Source of the DNA: an uncultured Geobacteraceae bacterium | GTDB lineage: Bacteria > Desulfobacterota > Desulfuromonadia > Geobacterales > Pseudopelobacteraceae | Assembly (NCBI GenBank): GCA_903875605.1 | Contig: CAIQWT010000103.1 | Coordinates: 1 to 38,639, forward strand | Length of the DNA stretch: 38,639 bases | Direction: 5' to 3' | Shown: positions 18,501-26,842 of the stretch, in pieces | How positions within the stretch are numbered: position 1 is the stretch's first letter | Layout of the letters: the number at the start of each line of letters is the position of its first letter | The notes under the pieces: model-generated | The model's database searches: none | What the model saw: only the letters and a program-made list of their open reading frames with translations | Told to the model about the DNA's origin: nothing | Position numbers and translations under genes: made by a program

Positions 18501-21500
18501 GTGACTCAGGAGACACCTGGAATGTTACCAATCCAGGGCTTGGCAGCTTTCCGGTAAACTATTTCGGCATAAATCCTGTTTTACCAAACGTAATCTACAT
18601 GGGCACGGATGTTGGTATCTTTGTTACATACAACTCCGGCATAGACTGGTCTGGTTTCAGTAATGGACTTGTATCATCTTTGGTTAACGCCATTGCTTTT
18701 GATTCTGGCAAGCCTGATCAAATATATGCGGGGACAGGTGGCGGCGGTATGTACAAGCTGACTGATGTTTTTGATATAAATTGGTCAAGCCAGAGAAACG
18801 ACATTGTATTTAACTCCTCGTCCAAATCAAGCAGTGAGTTTTATGGTATAGGATTCGGTGCAGACAACTTTGTTGCAGTTGGTAACAATAATACCGTTGC
18901 GCTGCTCGGAAATGCATCTTTACCTGTTGTGACGGGTGATTTTAAGGCAGTTGTATATGGTGAAAATTCTTTTATGGCCGTTGGCGCATTCGGTTCGGAA
19001 GGTGCTGTCTACCAATCTGATACAGCTGGTGTCTCCTGGAATGGTCCACTTGTAGATGCTGTTACAAAAGCCTCTATTGCGTCATCTGGACTCTATGCAG
19101 TGACTTATGGTAATGGAACATTCGTCGCCGCAGGTTTGTCTGGTAAGTTGCTTACTTACACTGGCAATGTTTACAACAATAGTCTTGTCTCAGGTGTTAC
19201 AACTCACCTTCGGGCAGCAGCGTTTGGCAATGGTACTTTTGTTGTTGCCGGTGATAATGGCGCAATTATCACTTCGAGTGATGCCGCAAGTTGGACTGTT
19301 CGCAGTTCTGGTATTACTACGCAGATTAATGCCATGAGCTACGGCAATGGGAGCTTTGTTGCCGTAGGGGCGGGTGGTGTAATATTGATTTCTACTGATA
19401 ATGGCGCTAGTTGGCAGTCTGTTGCTTCACCAACATCAGGTAATTTTTATGGTGTTGCGTTTGGGAATGGTGTTTTTTCGGCGGTTGGTGAAGATGCCGT
19501 ACATGGAACAATATTTACCTCATCCGATTACGGTTCAACTTGGTCAGCTCGTCCTTCTGGAACGGTAAATTCGCTTTATGCAGTGGCATTCGGCAAGGGG
19601 CAGTTCTATGCTTCTGGACGTTTTGGTACGGTAATAATGTCTGACACCGTTCCGGCTGCCCCGGCAACTGTAACGTCCACAACACCGGCAGACGGGGCAA
19701 CAGGTGTTCCGGTGAATTCTCCAATAACTGCAACATTTTCTGCAAATATGAATGGTGGAACTATAACTACTCCTCCTTGGGGAGATGGTACGGCGGGCAG
19801 TTTCAAAATAGTTCCCGCTGTTACTACGCCTGTAGCCGTTCCTCTTACTGGTGCGATAAGCAGCTATGACAGCGCCAATTTACGGGCAACTTTGTCACAT
19901 ACGGGGCTTCTTGCTTATGGCACTAATTACACGGCCACATTGACTACGACAATAATGGATGCCGCCGGAAATGCTCTCCCTGCTGTTTACACGTGGCAGT
20001 TTACGACAGCACAATTGCCCGATACTACTCCTCCGTCAGTGGCTAAAACTGTCCCGGCGGCTGACGCTACAAGTATTGATTTAGCTTCTACTATAACAGT
20101 GACTTTCAACGAGGCAATTGATAAAACTACAATCAACGAGTCTAAGCAGTCAGGATTCATTCTCAAGAATATAACAGATGGAAACAACATTCCTTGGTCA
20201 GTGACTCTCAGTTCCATGGGTGCTGTTTTTACTCCCACGGTACCATTGATCGCGAGTAAGTTCTATGAGGCGACAGTGACTACAGCGGTAAAAGATCTAT
20301 CTGGAAACGCCATGATCTTCTCCAAGGTATGGTCATTTAAAACAAGTGAAGCAATATACAGTATTTCGTTGACGGTCGCCGATGCAAACGGCAGTGTTGT
20401 CAGCACTCCTAACACTTTGTCATCGCCTGTTACCTCTGCAACCAACGCAGCTCAGAGTGTCGTGTCAGTGAAAAATAATACAGCCGCCATGTTTTCAATT
20501 ACTCCATCCGCTAACTATCATATTGCAGATGTCAAGCTTGATGGCACCTCGGTACTTACTCCTGTGATAAGCAACAGCAACAGTTATACCTTAGGTGCTG
20601 TATCTGCGGACCATGCAGTCTCTGTCTCTTTTGCAATCAATACTTATGCCCTGACCACGAGTGTTTCTAGTGGCAACGGCGCATTGTCAACATCAAGCGC
20701 AAACCCAAGCCACGGCACAAGCCCAACGGTAATAATTACACCGGTTGACGGTAACATTCTGACTGGTTTGTTCGATAACGGAACCGCCATAAATTTCAAC
20801 AGCTCTCCTCTTCCCGCTGGATTGACAAGAGGAACTGCCAATATTAACGGTAAGTTTACTTGGACGTACACAATATCTAATATTGCCGCAGTCCATAACA
20901 TTACAGCCAGTTTCAGTGTGGATAACGTGTCTCCAACAGTAGTGTCAGTATCGGCTACAAATATTGATTCCGCTGGAATGGTAGATCCTGCGACAAAAAT
21001 AGATGTGGTGTTTAGTGAAGCTATTGATTCATTGACGATCAACCAAAATGCTGTTCCGCAGACAGGTTTTACCCTCACGAATGTTACTGATGGGGGAACA
21101 GTTCCATGGACGGTTGATCTCTCTGTGCTAGGAAAAGCAGCTTTTACCCCATCGTCACCACTGTTGCTTGGCAAAACATATAAAGCAACTGTTGCAAATA
21201 CAGTTACGGATCTGTATGGCAATGCGTTAACGGCAAGCCTAAATAATGAACGAATATTTTCTACACGTCCCGCTACACACAAAATTATTTTGATTAATGG
21301 TGCAAATGGAGTGGTAACAAGTGACGCAATCGCACTTGATAAAGTAGGCGATAAACAAAATGTAAATTTCTTGATTACTCCTAATGTCAATGATGGCTAT
21401 GCACTTTATGAGTTAGCAGGTGTTTCCATCGATGGTGCGCCTGTTACTCCATTGCCAAATAGGAAGATGAACTCTGATGGAGTTACTTTTACCTATTCAT

Positions 21501-23308
21501 ACACAATGAATACAATCATTAAAGACCAGATAATTGCGGTGACTTTCGTAAAAATACCAGCGACAATACAATTAAAAGTGAATGTGCAGGTCTCTGGAAC
21601 AGGATCTGTTAGCCCAAGCAGTGGTATAAATTTAGTTGCTGGAGAGAGACAGCTCTTTAATATAACTTCAGCTAGAGGTTATGAGCTCGACACTCTGTCG
21701 TTTGGTGGCATAGGCATAGCTCTAGATCCTAATTTGTATGCTACAGACGGGTCATATAATTACACAACACTGCCAGTGACCCAAAACTCTAGTCTTGCAG
21801 TTGCATTCAAGTTGATTACCTATAATTTGACCATGACTCCACAGCAACCTGTCGGCGGTAAAATTTCTGTCGATGCACCGATAGATCTAATCGGTAAAGC
21901 GTACGTTTATTATGGCGGAACAGCAACGTTTACGATTAAGCCGGAAGCTGGTTACATCCTTAAAGATCTTAAGCTTGGTGATGGTACATCGGTCAAATCC
22001 CAGGTGGTAAATAATACATTTACCTTGCGCAATATTACGGCACCTTATACGCTCGATGTAGAATTTGAATTCAAGTATACCGTGACTGCAACAGCGGAGG
22101 GCAAAGGCACAATTTCACCCGCTGTTGGCGAGCTGTTTGTCATTTCTTCTGCCGGTACTTCCATTGTCTCGAAAAATACAGTTATGAAATATACTTTAAC
22201 TCCTGCAACCGGCTACAAGCTTGACGCGGTCGGAGGAACTTGTGGCGGTACATTAAGTGGATCTGAATACACAATTAATGCCGTTACTACGGACTGTAGC
22301 GTAAAACCAAGCTTCAGTATCAAGTCTTTTGATGTGACGGTTGCACCAGCGATTACAAACGGTAAGGTGACAATCTCTTCGGCTACGGCTCAATACGGAG
22401 GTTCTGTAGATGCGGTAATAACTGCTAATCCAGGGTTTATCGTTACTGATATAAGAATTAAGAATGTCAACAATGGTATTGAAACTTCAGTATTGGCAGC
22501 ATCTAAAACAAACTCATCCGGAGCGTCAACTTATACAATACTAAATATTCAGAACGATTATGAGATAACAGCAGTTTTGAATACTCTTACTTATCCAGTC
22601 AACACCTCCGCTGGAACAGGCGGCACTATCACAGCCACGAGCGCTGTAGCTTATGATAATTCCAAAACAATTGTTATCACGCAAAACACCGGATATAAGC
22701 TGTTGGATGCGACATTGGACGGAATTTCTGTAAAATCGCAGCTTACTGCCACACCGCTCACATTTGAGCTAACCCTGAATAACATCACTGCAGAGCACAC
22801 TGTTGTCGCAACTTTTGTGATAATTACCCAGACGATTACTGCGTCAGTCAATAACAGTGCGCTTGGTACTATTTCGCCAAATGGTGCAGTCAGGGTGAAT
22901 TATGGCGGAAGTCAAAAATATCAGATCACGCCTGCAACTGGTGCCAGCCTGAAAGAGCTGCTGGTTGATAATGTTCCAGTCACTCCGGATGTGAACGGCA
23001 CTTATACAATTACGAACGTAATTAAAGATCATTCTATTGTTTCAAATTTTGTCACATCCGGGATTACCGTTGCATACCCAGATGGTGACATAAACAGCGA
23101 TGGTAAGCTGGATATAGCTGATGTTTTACTGGCACTGCAGATGTCTATAGGACTTAGGATTCCGACACCGACCGAACTTCTACACGGTAATGTTGGTCCG
23201 ATGAATAATCAGAATAAACCACCTGTTCTCAATACACCCGGTGTAATTGACATTGAAGACGTAGTGGTTCTTTTGCAGCGGTCGGTTGGGAATATCCTTC
23301 CCTGGTAG
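15545..23308 (+). CDS. Giant secreted repeat protein with C-terminal dockerin-like module
   Basis: This 2587-aa protein has a Sec signal peptide (1-26, cut at 'NVRA|AD'), and a GGGGG ribosome binding site. Domains in order: a YCF48/BNR-like propeller ('FVAVGDYGTILTSTD' repeats, ~27-450); FN3-like modules (~450-858), several of them only ~58 residues apart; a second propeller (~872-1365); three Big_5/SbsA-type Ig-like domains (~1371-1490, 1494-1600, 1792-1905) alternating with InlB-like 'bacterial repeat' modules (~1602-1790 and ~1911-2500). The end is dockerin-like: a full calcium loop 'DINSDGKLDIAD' (D2515, N2517, D2519, D2523, D2526) plus helix 'VLLALQMSIGL', then a second half 'VIDIEDVVVLLQRSVG' (D2569, D2572) and a terminal Trp. 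No enzymatic domain is seen. The next gene, 29 bp downstream, encodes a lipoprotein with a cohesin-like domain and is the likely partner. Function: extracellular, probably adhesive or structural (inference). Confidence 0.9.
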   Translation: MNRNIFGYILTLVILLCTLVSENVRAADPLDNWHWKNPIPQGNALHGVSYGSNKFVAVGDYGTILTSTDLGINWNNRTALNSGSAGTRENLRSLAFGNISGSGVVAPGFVAVGDNGTILKSTDGNSWALDSTSGITTNLHSVAFGIIATLKQYFVAVGANGTVIRTNDGTSWSTATDTTAMTGEMLNGVAFGPVPNTFVTVSNNGNIFYSIDNGAKWIKSSDSNSSRPLKGVSFVNGNFIAVGTAGAIISSANGVNWVVQASGTAADLNAVTYGSINDTFVVVGNLSKIIGSTTGFTAWRSFPFPEQSTPSNYNILAVTNDGDKTYVAVGDNGEILRYNPGTASAVWTAINTGQIGPYVSSLAYNTSNTNTGSSFNIYAGTNVGLGWGVSYSANAGASWSMKNTGLISWIVNSLALNPGVTSATDILYAGTISGLHKSIDGGTDWGRIVPPLNINITAGNTSNTITWAAVTGATSYNIYRSTSAGVTKSSTLLSSAAVSPYPDGGLTNGSTYYYAITTNFQLPVATNHQESALSSEVSAKPQASQTYIPDSVSVTAGDAINTITWQPVTGATSYSLSIDGSKSSVTSPYIDSSLINGINHTYSVTAVGVVRTPANIAVSKGVVTWDPVPGAGSYEISINGGGYVAATSPYTYIGRVASYNINALNIQTAAAPSTNVTESLITWPAVIGATSYDVSVNGGIPINVAAPATSYTHNGAVTSNSVTVVGGASAGSTSIGTVTVTKTDISWPAVALTNSYSIVVNGGAAVTPVVSPYTYNGAVTSVTVTAIDNTRIVITGSLVSTITWDAPFVEPTTYTITINTVVQPVQNAPLTSFNFAGVINPGFTVISTKTESDPSSIVGATPQRTSIQLTAVNTVIVDPVTPSTIYLGNASGLFKSIDAALTFTELLYSAAPISFANVNAITVDRTTPATIYVGATGGLGNGIYKSTNGGVSWALLKTGVVNTIALDPITASTIYIGTSLGAFKSSDSGDTWNVTNPGLGSFPVNYFGINPVLPNVIYMGTDVGIFVTYNSGIDWSGFSNGLVSSLVNAIAFDSGKPDQIYAGTGGGGMYKLTDVFDINWSSQRNDIVFNSSSKSSSEFYGIGFGADNFVAVGNNNTVALLGNASLPVVTGDFKAVVYGENSFMAVGAFGSEGAVYQSDTAGVSWNGPLVDAVTKASIASSGLYAVTYGNGTFVAAGLSGKLLTYTGNVYNNSLVSGVTTHLRAAAFGNGTFVVAGDNGAIITSSDAASWTVRSSGITTQINAMSYGNGSFVAVGAGGVILISTDNGASWQSVASPTSGNFYGVAFGNGVFSAVGEDAVHGTIFTSSDYGSTWSARPSGTVNSLYAVAFGKGQFYASGRFGTVIMSDTVPAAPATVTSTTPADGATGVPVNSPITATFSANMNGGTITTPPWGDGTAGSFKIVPAVTTPVAVPLTGAISSYDSANLRATLSHTGLLAYGTNYTATLTTTIMDAAGNALPAVYTWQFTTAQLPDTTPPSVAKTVPAADATSIDLASTITVTFNEAIDKTTINESKQSGFILKNITDGNNIPWSVTLSSMGAVFTPTVPLIASKFYEATVTTAVKDLSGNAMIFSKVWSFKTSEAIYSISLTVADANGSVVSTPNTLSSPVTSATNAAQSVVSVKNNTAAMFSITPSANYHIADVKLDGTSVLTPVISNSNSYTLGAVSADHAVSVSFAINTYALTTSVSSGNGALSTSSANPSHGTSPTVIITPVDGNILTGLFDNGTAINFNSSPLPAGLTRGTANINGKFTWTYTISNIAAVHNITASFSVDNVSPTVVSVSATNIDSAGMVDPATKIDVVFSEAIDSLTINQNAVPQTGFTLTNVTDGGTVPWTVDLSVLGKAAFTPSSPLLLGKTYKATVANTVTDLYGNALTASLNNERIFSTRPATHKIILINGANGVVTSDAIALDKVGDKQNVNFLITPNVNDGYALYELAGVSIDGAPVTPLPNRKMNSDGVTFTYSYTMNTIIKDQIIAVTFVKIPATIQLKVNVQVSGTGSVSPSSGINLVAGERQLFNITSARGYELDTLSFGGIGIALDPNLYATDGSYNYTTLPVTQNSSLAVAFKLITYNLTMTPQQPVGGKISVDAPIDLIGKAYVYYGGTATFTIKPEAGYILKDLKLGDGTSVKSQVVNNTFTLRNITAPYTLDVEFEFKYTVTATAEGKGTISPAVGELFVISSAGTSIVSKNTVMKYTLTPATGYKLDAVGGTCGGTLSGSEYTINAVTTDCSVKPSFSIKSFDVTVAPAITNGKVTISSATAQYGGSVDAVITANPGFIVTDIRIKNVNNGIETSVLAASKTNSSGASTYTILNIQNDYEITAVLNTLTYPVNTSAGTGGTITATSAVAYDNSKTIVITQNTGYKLLDATLDGISVKSQLTATPLTFELTLNNITAEHTVVATFVIITQTITASVNNSALGTISPNGAVRVNYGGSQKYQITPATGASLKELLVDNVPVTPDVNGTYTITNVIKDHSIVSNFVTSGITVAYPDGDINSDGKLDIADVLLALQMSIGLRIPTPTELLHGNVGPMNNQNKPPVLNTPGVIDIEDVVVLLQRSVGNILPW
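17231..18000 (+). repeat. Tandem short FN3-like modules (protein-level repeat)
   Basis: Inside the 2587-aa protein the motif '(I/V)(T/S)W.PV.GA.SY....NGG' recurs at about nt 17231, 17407, 17581, 17774 and 17945, a spacing of about 57-64 residues. A normal FN3 domain has about 90 residues, so these modules are shortened or interlocked. The DNA itself has diverged between copies. Confidence 0.65.
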
Positions 23309-23337
23309 AAGGCATACGAAAATAGAATGGAGATATT

Positions 23338-24561
23338 ATGAAATATATCGGTATATTGAAGTGTGGACTTGCAGTTTTATTGTTAGTACTTGCCGGCTGT
23401 GGCGGTGGCTCTTCTTCTTCCAGCACCCCGGTAGATGTTACGCCTTTACCACAAACCACCAAAATAACGGGCATTGCCTCTAAAGGTCTTATAGGTGGTG
23501 GCACTGTTACCGCTTATAAAATTATCAACAGTGCCGTAAGTGATGTTATTTCTTCCGGAACAACAGGTGCTAACGGATCCTACTCACTTGATTTGGGCAC
23601 ATATACGGGACCGGTGCTTTTTGAAATCAGTGGTGGTACTTATACAGATGAAGCAACCGGTAACCCCACAACCATTCCTGTGACTGCACCATTACACGCT
23701 GTTGTTTCGAGTGTTACAGGAATAACTTCTGTGGCTGCAATTACTCCGCTTACAGAACTCGCATACCAACTTGCGGGCTCAATACTGACTGCTACAGCTA
23801 TAAACAACGCAAACCAGCAGGTGTCTAGCATCTTCAAAGTATATGATGTTATCAAGGTCCTACCTGTTAGCCCAACCAAGATAGTGCTTGATGCACTGCC
23901 AAGCTCTATCCAGGGACAGGATCAGCGAGATTACACGCTGGTGCTTGCGACGCTTTCTCAGGTTTCTTCCACAAAAGGATTAAGTGTTGCTGAAACTGTT
24001 AATTATCTGAAAAATAATATCAGCGGAGCGGTACTCACCACCGTTGCAGCAACGGCACTGCAAGATGCTGCAGCCGCTTATTTTAATCCATCAAACACAA
24101 AAAATACGACAGGTGTGACTGATCCGGCTTCGACCAATCTAGTTTACATTGGGGCTAAGCAGGTCAGTGTGAAATTGTCTACAACGGGAACTATTCCAAA
24201 CGGTAATGCCATCAAGGGTATGCAGTTTGAAATTGATCTGCCTAGTGGTGTCTCTGTTAAGTCAGATACCAGCGGGGTCCTTGCCAACGCTCAAATATCT
24301 GGAGTTGCACCGACAGAAACGTCTATGCTTGTGGGCAACACCTCTGGAAGTAAATTGTCAATTTCTTTTGTTAATAACAGTGGCATAGCAACTGGCGAGT
24401 TTGTTACGTTGGTTTTTGATGTCGCAAATAACGTATCCATTCCGACTATAGGCAGCTTTTTTATACCAACAGGGTATAAAGTGACGGATTTGGTCAGGGA
24501 CAGCGGTACCGTCAGTTTATCTGCAGTTTCCATTTTTGTTTCAAGTGTTACCAATAAGTAG
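23338..24561 (+). CDS. Lipoprotein with C-terminal cohesin-like domain
   Basis: This 407-aa protein has lipobox 'VLAGC' (Cys21) followed by a Gly/Ser linker, so it is anchored in a membrane, probably the outer one. Residues ~42-110 resemble a carboxypeptidase-regulatory-like beta-sandwich ('GIASKGLIGGGTVTAYKI...GANGSYSLDL'). Residues ~120-255 are mostly helical. Residues ~268-400 resemble cohesin: two facing beta-sheets with 'IKGMQFEIDLPSGVSV', 'LSISFVNNSGIATGEFVTLVFDV'. Cohesins bind dockerins. The gene starts 29 bp after the 2587-aa dockerin-bearing protein (GGAG ribosome binding site), is clearly co-transcribed with it and is followed by a strong terminator. The inferred role is to hold the exoprotein at the cell surface. 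The cohesin call rests on motif pattern, not on a profile search. Confidence 0.78.
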   Translation: MKYIGILKCGLAVLLLVLAGCGGGSSSSSTPVDVTPLPQTTKITGIASKGLIGGGTVTAYKIINSAVSDVISSGTTGANGSYSLDLGTYTGPVLFEISGGTYTDEATGNPTTIPVTAPLHAVVSSVTGITSVAAITPLTELAYQLAGSILTATAINNANQQVSSIFKVYDVIKVLPVSPTKIVLDALPSSIQGQDQRDYTLVLATLSQVSSTKGLSVAETVNYLKNNISGAVLTTVAATALQDAAAAYFNPSNTKNTTGVTDPASTNLVYIGAKQVSVKLSTTGTIPNGNAIKGMQFEIDLPSGVSVKSDTSGVLANAQISGVAPTETSMLVGNTSGSKLSISFVNNSGIATGEFVTLVFDVANNVSIPTIGSFFIPTGYKVTDLVRDSGTVSLSAVSIFVSSVTNK

Positions 24562-24647
24562 GCCTTTGGGTTTGACCGGTTAAGTCGTAAATGCCGTCGT
24601 CAGAAGTTTTATAGATCAACCTTGCATGAAGTTATTACTTATAAAGA

Positions 24648-24685
24648 ACAAAAGAGGGCGCAATATAAAATGCGCCCTCTTTTGT
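24648..24685. terminator. Bidirectional rho-independent terminator
   Basis: A perfect 14-bp inverted repeat (ACAAAAGAGGGCGC at 24648-24661 and its complement at 24672-24685) with a 10-nt AT-rich loop lies between two convergent genes. A-rich left and T-rich right arms give a U tract on either strand, so it ends both the cohesin-lipoprotein operon and the outer-membrane protein gene on the - strand. Confidence 0.95.
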
Positions 24686-24718
24686 GTCAAAACTTAGTGT
24701 TCTCAGAAACCGTAAAAA

Positions 24719-25462
24719 CTAGAAGCTGATACCGGCCTTCAGTGAGTAGATCGCCCTGACAGCATATTCAGCCTCAGCAGTTACACTCAACAATGGCAAA
24801 GGTGAAATTTTAACTCCACCAAAATAACGTGGTACCGTTATGTTTTCACTTTTCAGAGTAGGAGCCAACGTTTTTAAATTCCCCTTCGCTTCGCTGTTAA
24901 TCACTAGCATGCCGGCACCGGCATACGGGGTTATAAAGAGAAACCCCTTGCTGACGGAAGCATCAACGCCATAGGTCTGCAGTGAAAGATCATCTACACC
25001 GGCCAGCTTTGTATAAGTTGCCCGAACGCCAACAGCCGGAGTGGCCATGGTGCCGTCCAAAATCGCTTTGCTTATCTCCGCTCCATACAGTTTGATATTG
25101 CTGCTTGGTACATAAGCATACATAGCGCCCACATCAATGCCAAAAGGGAGCCCTTTGCGAGCACGCAGCTTGGGAATAACAAGATAGGAAGGGGCATCAC
25201 TTTTAAACGCAGCATCCCAGTAAGAACTGCCTTTATCGATACTTATGGCACTGACTTCGCCGCCTATATCAAAGCCGGTAATGCCAAGTGGAGCGGCAGG
25301 CGCCATATTCCTGTATCCGAGCGCAGCGCCGGCTTCTTTACTGAGACTTTTGAACTCATCTTTGGTGATTGAAGAAGTAAAACCGATGTCTGCAGCCAGT
25401 ACCGGTGAAACAGCAAGAGTCAGTGCCGCTGCAACTACCCCACATAATAACGTTTTTTTCAT
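24719..25462 (-). CDS. Predicted outer-membrane beta-barrel protein
   Basis: This 247-aa protein has a typical Sec signal peptide ('MKKTLLCGVVAAALTLAVSPVLA|AD'). The rest alternates polar and hydrophobic residues, with Gly/Tyr-rich strands ('FGIDVGAMYAYVP', 'VGVRATYTKL', 'YGVDASVSKGFLFITPYAGAGM'), and ends in 'YSLKAGISF', a C-terminal Phe strand as recognised by the BAM complex. This fits a small 8-12-stranded barrel. I do not recognise a named family or substrate. AGGGGG lies upstream of the ATG, with a good promoter at 25494-25522. The gene is monocistronic: it is convergent with the cohesin-lipoprotein gene and divergent from the RND operon. A relation to the efflux operon, for instance as its outlet, is not supported because it lacks the TolC architecture. 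Confidence 0.8.
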   Translation of the reverse strand: MKKTLLCGVVAAALTLAVSPVLAADIGFTSSITKDEFKSLSKEAGAALGYRNMAPAAPLGITGFDIGGEVSAISIDKGSSYWDAAFKSDAPSYLVIPKLRARKGLPFGIDVGAMYAYVPSSNIKLYGAEISKAILDGTMATPAVGVRATYTKLAGVDDLSLQTYGVDASVSKGFLFITPYAGAGMLVINSEAKGNLKTLAPTLKSENITVPRYFGGVKISPLPLLSVTAEAEYAVRAIYSLKAGISF

Positions 25463-25493
25463 GTAAACCCCCTTTTAATTTCGTGTATAGCGC

Positions 25494-25522
25494 AGTGTAC
25501 CAAAGCAGGCAATAATCGTCAA
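25494..25522 (-). promoter_or_regulatory. Candidate sigma-70 promoter of the outer-membrane protein gene
   Basis: On the - strand, TTGACG (25517-25522) and TACACT (25494-25499) are separated by exactly 17 bp. The predicted start site lies about 25 nt before the ATG at 25462. It fits well with the strong AGGGGG ribosome binding site. Confidence 0.5.
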
Positions 25523-25584
25523 TCTCCGCATGCTGTACTCACATCGGTTGTAATATTTTTTTGATTTCCCATTTATTCATCTAC

Positions 25585-25593
25585 TGGTATATA
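25585..25593 (+). promoter_or_regulatory. Candidate extended -10 promoter of the RND operon
   Basis: TGGTATATA (an extended -10, TGn plus TATATA) lies about 44 bp before the RND adaptor start. No good -35 is found at 16-18 bp; TTGATT at 25561-25566 is 21 bp away. Weak evidence. Confidence 0.25.
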
Positions 25594-25636
25594 CTCCCGA
25601 AACTTTGCTGAAATAGACAATACAATGGAGCTTTAC

Positions 25637-26842
25637 ATGCATAGTAACAGCCGCATACTTTCCAGAATATCATTATCTGCCTCTCTTTTAGCTTTTTGTA
25701 TCACACTGTCCGGTTGCCCCAAAAAAGCAGAAAAACCAAAGGGACGACCGCCCGCGCTTGTAACCACTGCTGCTGCAACTCTGCAGAATATACCGGTGCT
25801 GATTAAGGCCATCGGTACTATGGAAGCTTCTGAAAGTGTTGTTGTCAGAACCCAGATTAGCGGAGAGTTGACCAAGGTAGCATTTCGAGAAGGTCAGGAT
25901 GTGGAGAAGGGGGCCCTTCTGTTTCAGCTTGATCCGCGTACCTATCTGGCAGCCATAAGAAAGGCTGAAGCAACGCAGGCAAGAGATAAAGTTATTATGG
26001 ACAACGCCAGGAAAGATTACGAACGATATTCCAACTTGGTTAAAGATGGTATCGTGACTCAGGAACAGGCCGAAGGGTATCGCACCAAGGCTGAATCTAC
26101 CGCTGCTGATCTGGCCGCCGACCTGGCTGCCGTAGATAGCGCACGCGAACAATTGGCCTACTGTACTATAACTTCCCCGATTAGTGGTCGCCTTGGAGTG
26201 CTTGCAGTCGATCGCGGCAACGTGGTCAAGGCGAATGATACGGTGTTGGTGACTATAAACAAACATACCCCCATTCATGCTTCATTCACTATTCCGGAAA
26301 AACAGTTACCGGAAGTAAAACGTCAAATGTCAGGAAGCAGGATATCCGTGGAGGCCGAGATACCTGGAGCAACACTCAAGGAAAAGGGCGTTGTTTCGTT
26401 CTTTGACAATACCGTGGACCCTACTACAGGAACGATCAAGCTCAAGGCGACGTTTGCCAATGCTGCAAGACAACTTTGGCCCGGGCAGTTTGCAAATCTC
26501 TCGATTCTCCTTGGAATGAAAAACAATGCCGTAGTCGTTCCTAGCCAGGCCATCCAGACCGGACAGAATGGACAGTTTGTCTTTGTGATTAAACCTGATG
26601 CAACTGCAGAAATACGGCAGATTGTCTCCGGTCCGGTTTCTCAAGGCGTGACGGTTATCGAGAAGGGGCTGCAATCCGGTGAACAGGTTGTTATAGATGG
26701 CCAGATGCGGGTAATCCCGGGCGGTAAGGTGGAGATCCAGGTGGCAGGTGGCAATGGACAGGGGAAAAATGAAGAACAAAAGGGTAAGGTACAGGGTGCT
26801 GTAGAAGTCAAAGGGCAAATGCCGGGAGTTACCGGGAAATGA
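25637..26842 (+). CDS. RND efflux periplasmic adaptor lipoprotein (MdtA/AcrA type)
   Basis: This 401-aa membrane fusion protein bridges the inner-membrane RND pump and an outer-membrane channel. The lipobox 'TLSGC' (Cys27) anchors it to the membrane. The order is standard: beta-barrel/lipoyl half-motif ('GTMEASESVVVRTQISGELTKV'), alpha-helical hairpin (~105-165), second lipoyl half ('CTITSPISGRLGVLAVDRGNVV'), beta-barrel ('ASFTIPEKQLPEV') and membrane-proximal domain ('AVVVPSQAIQTGQNGQFVFVI'). I chose the ATG at 25637 because GGAG lies 6 bp before it; an ATG 12 bp upstream (25625) lacks a ribosome binding site. The C-terminal ~35 residues are a Gly/Lys/Gln-rich tail. The stop overlaps the pump gene by 4 bp (ATGA). 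Confidence 0.93.
   Translation: MHSNSRILSRISLSASLLAFCITLSGCPKKAEKPKGRPPALVTTAAATLQNIPVLIKAIGTMEASESVVVRTQISGELTKVAFREGQDVEKGALLFQLDPRTYLAAIRKAEATQARDKVIMDNARKDYERYSNLVKDGIVTQEQAEGYRTKAESTAADLAADLAAVDSAREQLAYCTITSPISGRLGVLAVDRGNVVKANDTVLVTINKHTPIHASFTIPEKQLPEVKRQMSGSRISVEAEIPGATLKEKGVVSFFDNTVDPTTGTIKLKATFANAARQLWPGQFANLSILLGMKNNAVVVPSQAIQTGQNGQFVFVIKPDATAEIRQIVSGPVSQGVTVIEKGLQSGEQVVIDGQMRVIPGGKVEIQVAGGNGQGKNEEQKGKVQGAVEVKGQMPGVTGK

Noticed and set aside
20644-21390. A 248-codon open frame on the - strand
   Set aside because: It lies wholly inside the 2587-aa exoprotein gene, has no ribosome binding site or recognisable protein, and results from the Thr/Val/Ala-rich codon pattern of the real gene.
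15545-24561. A cellulosome locus
   Set aside because: Although cohesin- and dockerin-like modules are present, no glycoside hydrolase, carbohydrate-binding module or classical scaffoldin is visible. The CHB_HEX-like units at 36745-38639 are only the C-terminal beta-sandwich and not the catalytic domain.
25688-26818. Open frames of 196 and 162 codons on the - strand opposite the RND adaptor
   Set aside because: The + strand gene is a well-conserved adaptor with all domains; the antisense translations look like random protein.
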